Shown piece after piece: positions 32,260 to 43,524 of a stretch of DNA of 64,000 nucleotides; within the stretch, counting starts at the first letter, position 1, and each line of letters opens with the position of its first letter. The translations under genes were made by a program, and so were the position numbers. The notes under the pieces were generated by a model. It did no database searches. It had not been told where the DNA came from and worked only from the letters and a program-made list of their open reading frames with translations. The DNA comes from Anastrepha obliqua (Eukaryota; Arthropoda; Insecta; Diptera; Tephritidae), in contig NC_072893.1 in the NCBI RefSeq assembly GCF_027943255.1, positions 90,961,784 through 91,025,783 on the forward strand. The letters run 5' to 3'.

Positions 32260-33337
32260 GTTGCATGTGAACCACAATAGCGCTTTCACACACGCACTAA
32301 CCCTCGTACGCACTAAGAAGTCTTACACACAATCTCATTCGTCTATCCCTCGCTTCCTCACTCCAGTGGCCAATAGCATTTTGATTCGCTGACTTTTGCA
32401 TTCCTATTCCTTCTGCGCCTTCATGTTCTCTTCTTTCTTCTATCATTCCATCCCAAAAATGCCATCACTTATTATACTCAAATAATGTAAGTCGTTGGGA
32501 AGCTGAAAGGGGCTGAAGCGCCATGTGACCCGCCTTGGTTGTTCTTTCACGGTGAAAATAGCCGAGTAAACGAAAACTTTCGTCGACAAAACTTTGACAA
32601 AAACGAGATGAGAAATCGCAATTGAAATTGATTTTATTTCATATTCATTCGACAATGGGGGACAAGGGCACAGAGGAGCAAGTGTCAAGGGTCAGTCGCA
32701 CGCAAACAGGGTGCTTTATAAGGAAAAGAAATATTAAGAAAAATGTCAGTTATAAATGCTTCCGAATTATACCAACAAAAGTGTGGCCTCCTACATAATC
32801 TAGATGAATACAAAGTATTTTTTCTCGAAACCATGGCTTTCAACTCAGGCTGCTATTAACTGTGGCCACTGATATATAAGACACCATTCCCGTAGCTACG
32901 GCTGTAGCTAATCTCAAAGAGAGTATGCCTTAATGGCTTACGATGGCCCAAAGCATAGTTCTTTGTCCTCTGCAGCACATATATTTAGCGACTTTAAAGT
33001 CACCTTTGCCCACTAATGAAAAAGTCTTCATACTTCCGATGAAATGCTTATAAATGATTGAAAAATAAGCTTTGGAAAATCTATCTGATTGAATATCTCC
33101 ATCATCTTTTAAAGTCAAGGTATAATAGAGAATAATTGGAAGAGTCTCTCAAAATGTATTTATCCGAAGAATCGGTTAGTTAATGCTCTTAATGGATTTA
33201 AAACCACATCGGCAAGATCCAATCAATTGATTTCTTTATTAAGTCTATGATTACAAAACCATATAGAGTAGAAGTCCAGAAGAGCATAATGATAATTTCT
33301 TACTGACTAATTACAACTAATTACAAAAATAATAAAA
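30490..33337. other. Unique-looking intron/intergenic DNA
   Basis: No gene recognised. The region is less repeat-laden than its surroundings and contains CAA-rich and CACA-rich simple stretches (31620-31660, 32000-32050). Plus-strand frames at 31530-31754 and 31873-32106 are low-complexity (Ser/Pro and Asn/Thr runs) and I do not call them genes. The first 150 bases may still be MITE or mariner flank. Confidence 0.5.
32209..32259. repeat. Compound TA/TG microsatellite
   Basis: About 16 TA units run into about 9 GT units. A neutral length-variable marker is expected here. Confidence 0.95.
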
Positions 33338-33540
33338 ACATTTTTCTAATAGCGGTCACCCTTCGGCAGGCAATGGCAAACCTCCGAGTGTATTTCTGCC
33401 ATGAAAAAGCTCCTCATAAAAATATCTGCCGTTCGGAGTCGGCTTGAAACTGTAGGTCCCTTCATTTGTGGAACAACATCAACACGCACACCATAAATAG
33501 GAAGAGGAGCTCGGCCAAGCACCTAACAGAAGTGTACGCG
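33338..33540 (+). mobile_element. tRNA-headed SINE, body only
   Basis: The body runs from TTCTAATAGCGGTCACCC through GGCAATGGCAAACCTCCGAG, CATGAAAAAGCTCCTCATAA, GCCGTTCGGAGTCGGCTTGA and CATTTGTGGAACAACATCAA to CTCGGCCAAGCACC, ending GTGTACGCGCCAATTATT. The 3' end GCGCCAATTATT is shared with the copy at 34845. There is no head. Confidence 0.8.
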
Positions 33541-34019
33541 CCAATTATTTATTTTTTTTATAATTACAAATGGTTCATTATAAAAAAAAAATAAAATTTT
33601 TGGCATATAGTATACAGAGATCTCGGCATAGAAAAATCGATATCAAAGAAGCTATAGATTTTGTTAACTTCAGTAAGTGTTCTGCTAATAGAAGCAAAAT
33701 TAAAGTAATTAGATTTAAATAAAACAACACGAAAAAAGAATAGAAACGTAGCAATCTATTAGGTACATTGAAGAATATCTATTCAAAAGGAACCCACTTA
33801 GCCTGGAGGCTCATTGCGATACCACTAGTTTGCGCTCAAATTCGCACAATATGGTGAAACCACTTCGTCTCTCGGACAAACGATAGAATATTATGGATGG
33901 CAGCAGATTCCTAGTTAGCCAGACGTCCAAAAAAATAAAAGTTTAGACAGCGGTATTACATTCTGGCAATAGCGAAACAGTGGCAGAAGATGTGTCTCTC
34001 CTACTCGTTTACCATTTAG
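33541..34019. other. Non-coding DNA with an unexplained GC-richer block
   Basis: From about 33775 to 34010 the composition rises and the text looks like old coding sequence, but no frame gives a motif I recognise on either strand. Confidence 0.35.
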
Positions 34020-34021
34020 TA

Positions 34022-34558
34022 TCAGGTGTTCTTTTAGCTGCGTGAGAACTATCGATATCGATAGGTAACTATGGTTTGGCAGCTGAGTATGGCAAATGTG
34101 TTAACATTTCTGTTCAGTAAGATTTGGCAAGTCGTCATGAATCGTTTAACAGCGCTTCCAAATCGTATAACTTTACTTTGTAAAAAATAGATTTGTTCGC
34201 GAATGAGGAAGGAGCTGCCGTTACGATGGATGGCGAGCGCTATCGAGCCGTGCTGACTGAAGTTGTGTTTCTAAAAATTATTCGCCAAGCATCGTCGACA
34301 TTTAGTATTGGAACCACTTGCTGTCTGGCCATTTGTTTGAACCATTTGGTGTGGGCACAACTTTCCATATAGCGCGCTTAACAATAGATTTACTGGAATG
34401 ATCGAATGAAACATGTAACTTGCAGCTGCGGCGGACATATGCTGGATATTATAAATGCTTTGAACTTATCTATCAGATTGTAATAAAAAAGTTCATTTCT
34501 ACAATATTTCTGTATTGTTTTATCATTTTAAAGTTCCAAGCTCTTAAAAAACGCCCGA
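34022..34558 (+). mobile_element. 537-bp deletion derivative, sister of 5751-6274
   Basis: TA flanks both ends (34020-34021 and 34559-34560). The left end is TCAGGTGTTCTTTTAGCTGC, and the right end read on the minus strand is TCGGGCGTTTTTTAAGAGCT. After the ends come the shared words GGTTTGGCAGCTGAG, GTGTTAACATTTC and GGCAAGTCGTCATGA. Transposase scraps include a piece with VTMDGERYRAV (about 34220-34250) and a C-terminal GGHMLDI-like end near 34440. This copy keeps the GERYR segment that is absent from the sister, while other segments are lost, so the two arose by separate deletions or later decay. Confidence 0.75.
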
Positions 34559-34611
34559 TATAATGAAGAATATTTCACTGTATAACATAATCATCATAAA
34601 GATGTAATATT

Positions 34612-34845
34612 ACTACCGTAGCCGGTGGTGCCCTGGTTCAAAACCCTCTGTAGGCACGAACCCCCAAAAATTATAGAAAATGTTTTTTTTTTTAATAGCG
34701 GTCTAGGCAGAGGTAAACCTCCGAGTGTAATTTTGCTATGGAAAGCTTCTCTTAAAAAGTGCCTGCCGTTCACAGGTGGCATGAAATTGTTGAAACAGAA
34801 AATTGAAAGAAGATCTCGGCGCCAATTATATGCAGATTAGATTAA
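34612..34845 (+). mobile_element. Degenerate tRNA-headed SINE with head
   Basis: A shortened head (CCGTAGCCGGTGGTGCCC, GGTTCAAAACCC) is followed by a body: TTTTAATAGCGGTC, GGTAAACCTCCGAGTGTAAT, TGCCGTTCACAGGTGGCATG, CTCGGCGCCAATTATA. Several internal blocks are deleted. Confidence 0.65.
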
Positions 34846-36290
34846 TTAGACTACACCTGTATTTCCACACAACACACATACAAATATTTTCGCTTTTACT
34901 TTTAATGCTTTCTTACTCCATAGTGAAACGATTTTTAGAGGTGTGCTCTGCAACATATCATTATTCGGCTCTGTGCGAATTTGACAGAATCAGATGGGCT
35001 GACGTCACTTGGGATGTGTGGGACGAGTGTGTGAATATGTGTGAAATAATTGTGCACATTTCAGCTGGCGATAAGATTATATTAGGGATATATAAAAAAA
35101 TCAACGCAGTTTTCGCTCAAGTTGCGTCGTTACTATTTGAACAACGACTGATTGGACGAGTGTATGAATACATATGAAATGATCGTGCAATATTCGGCTG
35201 CCAAATTTCCCTCACAAATAACTTTTTCAACATATTATATTTAAAGAGCAAACCTTGTAACTCTATCATCCTTGCCCGTACTCACTGACGTACTACTTAC
35301 TGAGTAATGCAATTAAATACTTACTCAGCGTAAGAGTTTCTGGTCGCGGTTAAATTAAATTAGATTAGAATAGCTTTGATTTTCTCATCGGAAAATATGT
35401 TTTATTGTTTTATTTCCTTGTTAGAACTAATAAAAAATTAAAATTACGAAACAGTAATAACTAGAGAACGACCTATGTAACTTAGAGTTCGGCTTCGGCC
35501 ACAAATGTTGATTTCGGTTTCGCTACGACTTCGGCAAAAAAAGCCGAGCTTTGATCAAGCATTTCGCAAATTTTGTTTGTATAAAAAATGTATAAACTTT
35601 TAAGTTATGTAATATTTTTTGAAAACTGGTATCAAAGCCTACATTTTCTGTTGAAAAAATGCGTTGAAATACCCATCTACTCTTCCATCAACCGTGGCTA
35701 GTAAACAATGCTGCAGGTCAGCTTAAAACTAATAGACAGTGCCTTGCAAGGGTAAAATTCCGACTTTACTCGTATGTTATAAATATACGATTTTTTGTTA
35801 TTTTTACAAATATATGTAGGTATATATCTCGAGCTGAAATTAATGTGAGTCAAGCTTGTGTTCCTTTCCTGCCCTTTATTTAATAACTGAGACAATTTTA
35901 TTCTATGGCACTCGCGATCTATGGGGCTTATGCCGGTATTCAGCAAGCAGTCTCTAGTATCCAGTCCAGAAAAAGTATGGGAAGCAAATTGTTGCTCCGG
36001 CAACTTTAGCAAAAACTTACGAATATATTCTTCTTGCATTTACTCCTCACAATTAACTTATCTACTTTCATATTTTTTGTGATGACTCTTATATTCTTAT
36101 GGAAATAAATTTCCTACTTTTTCATACGAACAATTTATGGTGTTCTGAAAAAAGGCGAGCATTGACAAATTACGGTATGTTAACCACTCAAATCTTAGTC
36201 CCGCGTGTGCCGGGCAGCTGAGGAAAAGGTGCTGTGATGACGCCACCTCATCCTAGTTACTTCTGCTACCACAGGTGGGTTCGAAATAAC
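34846..36290. other. Non-coding DNA with a weak 133-bp repeat
   Basis: GGACGAGTGTGTGAATATGT at 35021 recurs in altered form as GGACGAGTGTATGAATACAT at 35154, and similarity continues for about 50 bases. The plus-strand frame at 34803-35177 crosses this repeat and the SINE, so I do not treat it as a gene. The minus-strand frame at 35698-36039 has no recognised motif. Confidence 0.45.
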
Positions 36291-37591
36291 AGGTGGCGCA
36301 AAAGTAACCTTGCGATGTTTTTTGGATTTATTTAAAAAAAAAACAAACTTTGATTCTTCTTATGGATTATTTTTATTTGGTCTTTTAATTTTTTTTACAT
36401 CAAGTCATGTAAATGGCCGCCGCCACAGTTGATTGCCATTTGAGCCCTTTTTATGGCATTTTCCATCACTTTGGCCAAAACTTCCGGCGATAGGTCCTCA
36501 CATTCTTGACGGATATAGTCTTTAAGAGCTGCAAGAGTCTGAGGCTTGTTGACATAAACCCGCGACTTCAAAAAGTCCCACAAAAAGAAGTCTGGAGCGG
36601 TCAAATCATGCGCTCTTGCTGGTCAGTGCAAATCGCCAAAATGGGAGATTAGGTGCCCGGGAAATGCATCCTTCAGCATATCGGTTGTGGCACGTGCAGT
36701 GTGTGCCGTTGCACCGTCCTGTTGGAGCCACATGTTTTCCAATTTCAATTCATCAAGTTGCGGCAAAAAGAACTCGTAGATCGTTGCTCTGTAGCGCTCA
36801 CCATTCACAGTAACCGTTTGGCCCGCGACGTCTTCGAAGAAAAAAGGTCCGATGACTCCTCCAGCGAAAACAGCACACCATACAGTGACTTTAAGCTGGT
36901 GTAATGGCTCTTCGTGGGTTACACGCGGATTTTCAGTGCCACAGAAGCGTAAATTTTGCTTATTTACGTACCCGCTAAGATGGAAATGGGACTCATCACT
37001 CATGATTATTTTTGATGAAAAATCATCTTCCTCTTGGTGGTGATTAAGGATGGTTTGAGCGTATGTTAGACGCAATTGGCGGTCAGCAGATAACAGCTGA
37101 TGCACCGTCTGGACTTTGTACGGAAACATCTTCAAATCTTGTACCAAAATTCGCTGTAAAGACCGTCGACTGATACCCATTTGCGTGGCACGTCGTCTGG
37201 TCGATGTCGACGGCGCTTCCATGACATCCTCGGCTACAGCAGCAATATTCTCTGCAGAACGGCTACTCCGGGGTCTGCCACGCCTGACAGCATCTCGTGT
37301 TGTGCCAGTCTCTTCGAGGCGAGCGGCTAAACGTCGCAGTGTTTCACCAGTAGGCGTTGGACGGCGAGGAAATCTGCGACGAAATTCACGTTGTGCCAAA
37401 GTCACCGACCGATTATTGGTCAAATAAATAGTCAGCAATATTCCGCGTTCTGGAGCAGTGTAGCGTAACATTGTTTATTAACGTGTATTTCGCATGTGTT
37501 TACTACACAAATGTCAAAACAGAACTGACATTAGGGGCAAATCGCAAAATTTATAGCATTTTCTGATAGGAGGATTACTTTAGCGCCACCT
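36291..37591 (-). mobile_element. 1.3-kb DD41D transposon, near intact
   Basis: The ends are inverted repeats: AGGTGGCGCAAAAGTAACCT at 36291, and AGGTGGCGCTAAAGTAATCC read on the minus strand from 37591. The single transposase gene occupies 36395-37471 with one nonsense codon. The right flank could supply a TA; the left flank reads CA, so the expected TA duplication is not intact. Next to the mariner at 10322 this is the best preserved DNA transposon in the window. Confidence 0.9.
36395..37471 (-). pseudogene. DD41D mariner-like transposase, one nonsense codon
   Basis: 358 codons starting MLRYTAPERGILLTIYL. N-terminal DNA-binding half: AQREFRRRFPRRPTPTGETL (about 26-45), then RGRPRSSRSAENIAAVAEDV (64-83, GRPR-type linker) and RRRATQMGISRRSLQRIL (second HTH, 92-109). 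Catalytic half: first Asp in MSDESHF (159), GYVNKQN, VTVNGERYRA, QQDGATAHTA with the second Asp (252), and DLTAPDFFLW with an Asp 41 residues further (294). TGA at 36623-36625 replaces codon 283, where Trp is expected in the HWPAR block. A single base change would account for it. The 41-residue spacing matches the DD41D (rosa-like) group rather than classic DD34D mariners. It is inactive as read unless the stop is bypassed. Confidence 0.88.
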
Positions 37592-39089
37592 ATTAGTTGC
37601 ATGCCTCACCGCATAGATGTCTAACAGGCAATGTCCGCAAAGAACACCCGCAATATTTGAGAGCTGCGCCATTGTCCGCCTTAGAAGTTCGCTGGCACGT
37701 CTTCAATCTGCGCGAGGCCTGAAGAATCTCACGACCTTGACCATTTCTAAGGGATCATTTGACTACCTGGTGTCTGCTCCGAAAACCATCTAACCGGTCC
37801 TTTGCCTAGGCAGCTAATCAGCCCAGCAAATTTTTCGCAATGTGCCTGTGATTACGTATGACCTTCAGTTCAGAGTATTCGAAGACGGTCGAAAGGTTAG
37901 TATAGCATTCCTCGCCCAGTTTTGAGGGCACCATTAGTGAGCTCAGTTATTTTCTGTTTCAGTTTTCGAATTCAAATAGATGATATAACTTAATCTGAAA
38001 TCGTTGGGGCAACTATCATAAACTTTAAAAGCCTAGAAACCGTATTTCAAGCTCAATTTTATATTTATAAACTGCATAAATGTATTCCAAATGAGAGTAC
38101 AGATACAATATTTAAATTAAAATACAGATTTTAAGTTGGTATAAATTAATTTATAAATACATTCAAACACCCTGTACTTTACACCATTTAATACACATCC
38201 ACGTGTACATTTTATATATCAAAGTTTAATTGCCAGGTGCTTACAAAGTAATTATCTACAAGATCAGAACTTCAATTGTCCAATGAATATTAAGGAAAGA
38301 AAAAAGAATATTTCAAAGGAAAAGAAAATATTATCCAAAACTTTTATCACAATCGAGTAGACTTAACAAATAAATTTGTAATGTACAGATGTGTATATGC
38401 ACATTCATTAATGCTTTCAACATTTGGGCTTTAATTTTATACCTTTTGGTAACCTGCATGTTCACGCCACCAGTACTAAAAAAATTCGCTAACATTCAGT
38501 AAACTCCACCCACAACTTTCCGCAGAACATCTCTTATTGACTACAGCAGCCTTTGGGCATTAGCTTGGCCTAACATGGTTAGCAATTTAGTATGAGCAAT
38601 GCAGCAATTGTTGTTTTTGTCACTCCTATTGTTGCTTAGCATTTAATGTATGCTTGTGGGCATTTCTTCTTACCATTAGTCGCGCGTGTTTGTGCTAAAT
38701 GAAAACAAATTTGTGGAAGACACTCACAGAATGTTTATTGAATTTTGCAAAGACAGAAAGAGTAGTAGAAGAGCAGTTAAGAATTTTTCATTTCATTACA
38801 TTTATTAGTTTTATTGTGACAAAACCTTACTAGAGGTACAAAATGACTTAAAGATAAGACTTAAAAATAATTTTAATCCAGCTTATAAAAAATAGAGATC
38901 AAGATTGGGACTGTTAAAAATTCTATTAAGTTGATTGAGAGACCAGTAATGGGTGCACAATTTGAATAATTTGATTTAAGAAATTTTATATGTGGAATGC
39001 AATAAAGCTTATCTACTCCAGTATATCAGCGTAATTAATGAGACCACAGGCAACGTAATAGATCAAAATCAGTGAGCGAAAGTAACTTC
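37592..39089. other. Non-coding DNA, first part GC-richer and unexplained
   Basis: Bases 37600-37960 have balanced composition and look like decayed coding DNA, but no frame on either strand shows a family motif. The remainder is AT-rich and intron-like. Confidence 0.35.
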
Positions 39090-39385
39090 GAACTTATTAG
39101 CATACAACTGGCCAACTTGGATAGGTATAAGAGCATGAAAGAGTAACTGCGGAAATACCTTGGTCCGAACGCAAAACCCTCGAAATGTCTATGGAATGAC
39201 AGAAAGTATTTAAAAAGACCAAAAGTTTGAAAGGTTCCAATAAGAGTTTCTGGCAATTTATAATATCAAGCAGATGATGATAAAGCAGAAGCATTCGCTG
39301 AGCACAAAAGAAGTACGCACGCCATTTAATTTTATTAATGCTTTTGATGAAACAGGTTTTCCAATAGGGTGTATAAATTTATCGG
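39090..39385 (+). mobile_element. LINE endonuclease-RT linker relic (jockey-like)
   Basis: Broken plus-strand frames show RKYLGPNAKPSKCLWNDRKY, LKRPKV, then ADDDKAEAFAEH and TPFNFINAFDETGFP. The phrase WND/RKYLKRP and then D-DKA-AFAEHL...VFTPF are typical of the linker before the RT in jockey-group ORF2. It is followed immediately by a family B fragment. Confidence 0.5.
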
Positions 39386-39394
39386 AAGTGAGTA

Positions 39395-40487
39395 TGAGTT
39401 TCGCAAGAACCACTGGGCTCCTAAACAATGCCATAGAGAATTTAGTAAAACCCACCGCTTTCCAATTTAATTTAAAAAGAAGCTCGTTTGAACGCTTCAA
39501 TATTAAAAGGCATCTCCGATCTAAAAAGTGGGAATATGAAAAAACATTTAAAGATCTTAGAAAGCTTTCGCCATAATCCTCTTTTTTATAAGGTTGATAC
39601 ATTATCATCTAAGCCCATTCTTTTCAGGAACTTCCAAGTCATTATTAATGAAGACGCGACCTGGAGATATAATTATTTTGACTTCAAACCTTGCGCCCAG
39701 ATGAGCTTTAATGATGGGTTGAAATTAGAAGATGGTAGGACAGAGGCTGGAATCAATGGACCTAAACTCAAAAAATTGATTCCGCTGGGTTTTTTTGCAA
39801 CAATCTTTCAGGCAGAAATACATGCCATCGAGGTAGATATGTGTGAGAGAATGTCTCTATAGGAAATCGAGAGCAATCCTCATTTACATACTTCCATATA
39901 GTCAGGCCCTTCGATCAACTGCAATCGCTTAAAAATAGTTGATGCCTACCTGAACCTTCTTAACACGTCAGGCAACTTTCGCAAGGTATTATTCAGTTGA
40001 GTTCCTGAAATTGCTCATAATTTCGCAAAAAAATGAGCACACATGCCTATATTTGGCTCTTAGACTTTCTGTGGACTTGCTAAAGGCCACATTAACGGAC
40101 TTCGCAGAAAGTGGGAGGAGAAGAAATTTGTTAAACACTGATGAAATTCTATCGGTCAGCGACAAACAAAACAATTCCTAACACCGGACAAAGGGATAAG
40201 CTACTTTTGCTTAAAACTTTTAACTGGTTACTTCACAGGCCACTGTAGCCTGAGATATCACTTCAACAAAATTGACTTCTCTGTGACCATCATCTACCGA
40301 TTCTGTGAAATGGACTCTAAAAAATCGAAACACATTCTTTTTGAATATCCTGCTACAGGCAAAAAAAGAACAATTGAAACAATTAACCACAAAATGTGCT
40401 AAAATTTTTAAAAAGCCCCAAACTATAAGATACCGCAGCAGGTTTTTGATCGCAGTACGCAGTAGCCTAATAATAATAATTTAATAA
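39395..40487 (+). mobile_element. LINE family B copy 2
   Basis: Plus-strand homologue of 785-2136. ASILKGISDLKSGNMKKHLK and SSKPILFRNFQVIINED (about 39488-39655) match the first copy residue for residue over the PILFRNFQVIINE block. RNase H follows with TIFQAEIHAIEVDMCERMSL (about 39800), and then degraded text covering GHINGLRRKWEEKKF (about 40090), GQRQTKQFLTPDKG (about 40150) and LTGYFTGHCSLRYHF (about 40215). The 3' end is CAGTAGCCTAATAATAATAA, again a TAA-type tail. There are many stops; a short deletion removed part of RNase H. Confidence 0.8.
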
Positions 40488-40789
40488 AATAATATCAACT
40501 CTAGAACAAAACGAATACTGTTTAGGGGTTTTCCTTAATGTATCTGCAGTAAGCTTTAATAAAATCTGGTACCCGGAACTACATACTATGCAAATTAAAT
40601 AAATTTTTACCTACACAATTTTTCTTAATTATTAAGTCTTATTTGAGAGATAAACAATTTTAGCAGAAAGCGTGTGCTCGCCTGAGTGATAGATTAGTAA
40701 CTAACTAATTGGACTATGTCGGTGATAAGTAACTACTGAATCTTCTAGATTACTTATATCCTACTAGATTGCTTATACCAACTAGAATG

Positions 40790-41525
40790 TAGGTAGGTGA
40801 AATGGTTTAAGTACCACTGGCGCTCCGCAAGCAGAGCGCCGTTTTGATACCATTATGAGAAGAATGGAGCACCCAGTGACCTTAATTGTCTGAAATGGGT
40901 GTTAAATGGTAAACCCTCGCTTGCCGATCGTCCAATGACCGTTAAACACAGCTACGAGTTGAATGGCGTCGAGTCCCCACGTCTTTCTGAGTCATCTGTC
41001 GATTGTACTGGCGCCTAGGAGTTTTCGAAATATCATATGAAGAAATACAGCTTTTCTTTAACAACAGTCAGGGGGATGCCGATGTCTGCATGGGAGACTT
41101 CTGAGACCAATTCACTCCCCTTTCTGGTGAGCTCATCAGCGATTTCATTTCCCTCTATGGTCTTATGTCTCGGAGTCCAGATCAGAGAAATAATGTTCGT
41201 ATTCCTTCTTAGTGGAGTTGACTAACTTGGATCTGCACTATGGCGTCGTCAGAGCCTTGATCGCGGCTTGACTATTGGAAAAAAATGTTAATATCTACCT
41301 CGCTCCCACGTTCCCTTTGCAGGATCGCAAAGACTTCAGCCTGAAAAACAGTAGCAGTAATCGGTAATTTTAAGAAAATAAGTAAATTGGTTTATTTAGA
41401 GGAAACTCCTACTCCGACTACCGATTATATCTTTGAACCGTCAGTGAAGGCGGCGGTATCAGCATTGGCGCAGTTTTTCTCCTGCTTCCAATCCTGCCTA
41501 CTTGGAATAATTACCCTGATACGAT
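40790..41525 (-). mobile_element. LINE family A, RNase H relic
   Basis: The minus strand reads SRQDWKQEKNCAN, FTDGSKI (start of RNase H, about 41440), LPITATVFQAEVFAI (about 41365-41320), then a frame change, and NEIADELTRKGSELVSEVSH-ADIGIPLTV (about 41150-41065). C-terminal text resembles that at 53.9-54.7 kb down to the CATTTCACCTACCTAC word. Alignment with the plus-strand copy there is good over several hundred bases. The copy has frameshifts and stops throughout. Confidence 0.7.
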
Positions 41526-42445
41526 GTTATCTCGATTTTCAGGTGTAGGAAAATTTAGAAACATGAAAATTTCAAAATGCGATATCTCAGCGAAAAAATA
41601 TGATATTTGAGCAAACCAACGCCATTTGAAAAAGAAGGCTTGTATTTAAAGATGCCATCCTTTAATTTTGGTAAAAGAAAACATCTGCAAGGCTACATAA
41701 CCTCAAATATGGGCAAAAACGGTGTTTTTTTGCATTTTTAGGTTTGGATATCCCGAAAACCAGAGCCCATAGAGCAATTCTGAGGCCAGATTTGGATTCA
41801 GCGCATCATAAACTTTCGGAAATATATAGTCTGGTTTCTGGGTCTGAATGTTGGTTAAATTTTGTCGGCCTGTGTAATTAAACTACTACTACAAATTCCA
41901 TTTAAGGAACTTTCGATGATATTGGGAGCCATGAATGTATTTGTGGTAATTAAAATACCATCATTGAAAAATCACTCTCCTTGCCATGTCTAACGTCTTC
42001 TTATAATATGTAAGTAGATAATTAGTTTTAAATTAATTTTGTGTGAATTTACTCTTTAGTTTCAAGTGCTGTGAAGAGATATAACATAAATTTTTATTGC
42101 ATATAACTTTTTTTTATTTCTACAAGGCTATTGTCACAATTATTATGGAAGTGACACATATTCGTTTAAATAAATAAATGCGTTTTTCAAGTTTGAGTTT
42201 CTTTTCCCAGTTCACATTTTATTAATATTTTTAATAGTTATTTGCTATCTGTTTATTGTCAAATGTAATGAAGGATCTGAAATATGGTATATGGATGATA
42301 ATAGCCTTATTTACTTGTGTGTTATGACATTTATTTTAAATCAATTTGTAACAAAAACGTATTCATAATAATAATAATAATAATAATAATATATGAATGA
42401 TAAATGATATTGCCAAAATGCCGCCACGTACAAGCTGGCCCATCC
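41526..42445. other. Non-coding DNA
   Basis: The part from 41570 to 41870 has phrases (GCGATATCTCAGCGAAAAAA, GGATATCCCGAAAACC) like those in insect MITEs, but I could not pair ends. The rest is AT-rich with an AAT microsatellite. Confidence 0.4.
42365..42392. repeat. ATA/AAT microsatellite
   Basis: About nine trinucleotide units in a row. Confidence 0.95.
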
Positions 42446-42738
42446 TTTTTGGGTGTTTGGCCGAGCTCCTCCTTCTATTTGTGTTATGCGTCTTGATGTT
42501 GTTCCACAAATGGAGGGACCTACAGTTTCAAGCCGACTCCGAACGGCAAATATTTTTTATGAGGAGCTTTTTCAGGGCAGAAATACACTCGGAGGTTTGC
42601 CTTTGCCTGTCGAGGGGCGACCGCTATTAGAAAGATGTTTTTCTTAATTTTGGTATTTCACCGATATTTGAACCTACGTTCTCTCTGTGAATTCCGAATG
42701 GTAGTTACGCACCAACCCATTCGGCTATGGCGGCCGCC
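42446..42738 (-). mobile_element. tRNA-headed SINE, the most complete copy
   Basis: On the minus strand the head begins GGCGGCCGCCATAGCCGAAT, with an A-box-like segment GTTGGTGCGTAACTACC, and the B-box-like GGTTCAAATATCGG about 45 bases later. The body then continues TCTTTCTAATAGCGGTCGCC, GGCAAACCTCCGAGTGTATT, GAAAAAGCTCCTCATAAAAA, GCCGTTCGGAGTCGGCTTGA, CATTTGTGGAACAACATCAA and GCTCGGCCAAACACCCAAAA. RNA polymerase III transcription of the parent is inferred from the A and B boxes. Related copies or pieces lie at nine or more other places in the window. Confidence 0.85.
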
Positions 42739-42964
42739 AAAAACTTCAATCACTTCTAGCTTATAAACTCTATGGCCCTTCATAATATAGTACAAAGTCC
42801 ATGATTCGGGCGATCTTTACACCTAAATAACTCTAGATTTTTTTTTTTTCAAGAATACCCTTTGCAATAAGCTGACGGATTATTTTACATACTGCACCAT
42901 TTCGTTAAATTCATATATCGTCAATATTCACACCATCAACAATAGGCTAGAAAAGTCACTCAGT

Positions 42965-42972
42965 ATTGCAAT
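42965..42972. repeat. 8-bp target duplication of hAT-like element, left
   Basis: ATTGCAAT directly before the CAGGGTTG end; an exact copy follows the other end at 44450-44457. The word is its own reverse complement. Confidence 0.7.
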
Positions 42973-43077
42973 CAGGGTTGCAATACGCGTTTCACTACCA
43001 CTACTTCTTCAGTGGTAGTTAAACCACGAATTTCATTTTCACTGAATATTTAATGACGGTGCAAAAAATTAAATATC

Positions 43078-43085
43078 ACTAAACT
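43078..43085. repeat. Target duplication of nested jockey, left
   Basis: ACTAAACT here and at 43517-43524 bracket the jockey fragment. The word also resembles the element's own subterminal motif, so chance repetition cannot be excluded. Confidence 0.5.
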
Positions 43086-43516
43086 AACATTGAAGCTGTA
43101 AAACTAAATCAAACATTGAAGCTGTACAAAGCCTGCAGAATAAGATTCTCAGAGACATGGTCAACGCACCTTGGTATGTGCGAAATCACAACCTGCACAA
43201 TGATCTGAAAAAAGTCGCTGATATAATCCCAATTCTTGCAAATAAGCATGAAACCAAGCTGAAAGAGCACACAAACCCGGAGGCCACAAAGCTACCAACA
43301 ATAGTCTGCACAAGAAGACTTCGAAGAACTAAACCACGAGATTTAGTCGCCAACACTGTATAATTGTTTGTAAAATATTTATAATTGTTTTTAAATTTCA
43401 GTGCTAAAGATAAAATAATGGTACTTGTTAGTTTAAGCTAGACGTAATACCATGAAATGTATTGTATACAAATTTTATAACGTTTCAATAAAAAACAAAA
43501 AAAAGAGCAAAAAAAA
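43086..43516 (+). mobile_element. 5'-truncated jockey nested in the hAT-like element
   Basis: The plus strand encodes NIEAVQSLQNKILRDMVNAP, WYVRNHNLHNDLKKVADIIP and RRTKPRDLVANTV ending at the stop in 43361-43363, the very C-terminus of jockey ORF2. A 3' untranslated region with AATAAA (43489) and A-rich tail follows, ending at about 43516. The frame is open over its whole length. At the 5' junction the 15-base word AACATTGAAGCTGTA is present twice (43086-43100 and 43113-43127) with ten to twelve filler bases between. The second copy is the in-frame coding one. Confidence 0.82.
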
Positions 43517-43524
43517 ACTAAACT
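43517..43524. repeat. Target duplication of nested jockey, right
   Basis: Second copy of ACTAAACT directly after the A-rich tail. Confidence 0.5.

Noticed and set aside
34803..35177. 124-codon plus-strand open frame
   Set aside because: It starts inside a degenerate SINE and crosses a weak direct repeat; no domain or splice evidence.
35698..36039. 113-codon minus-strand frame
   Set aside because: No motif; low similarity to any family known to me; likely chance.
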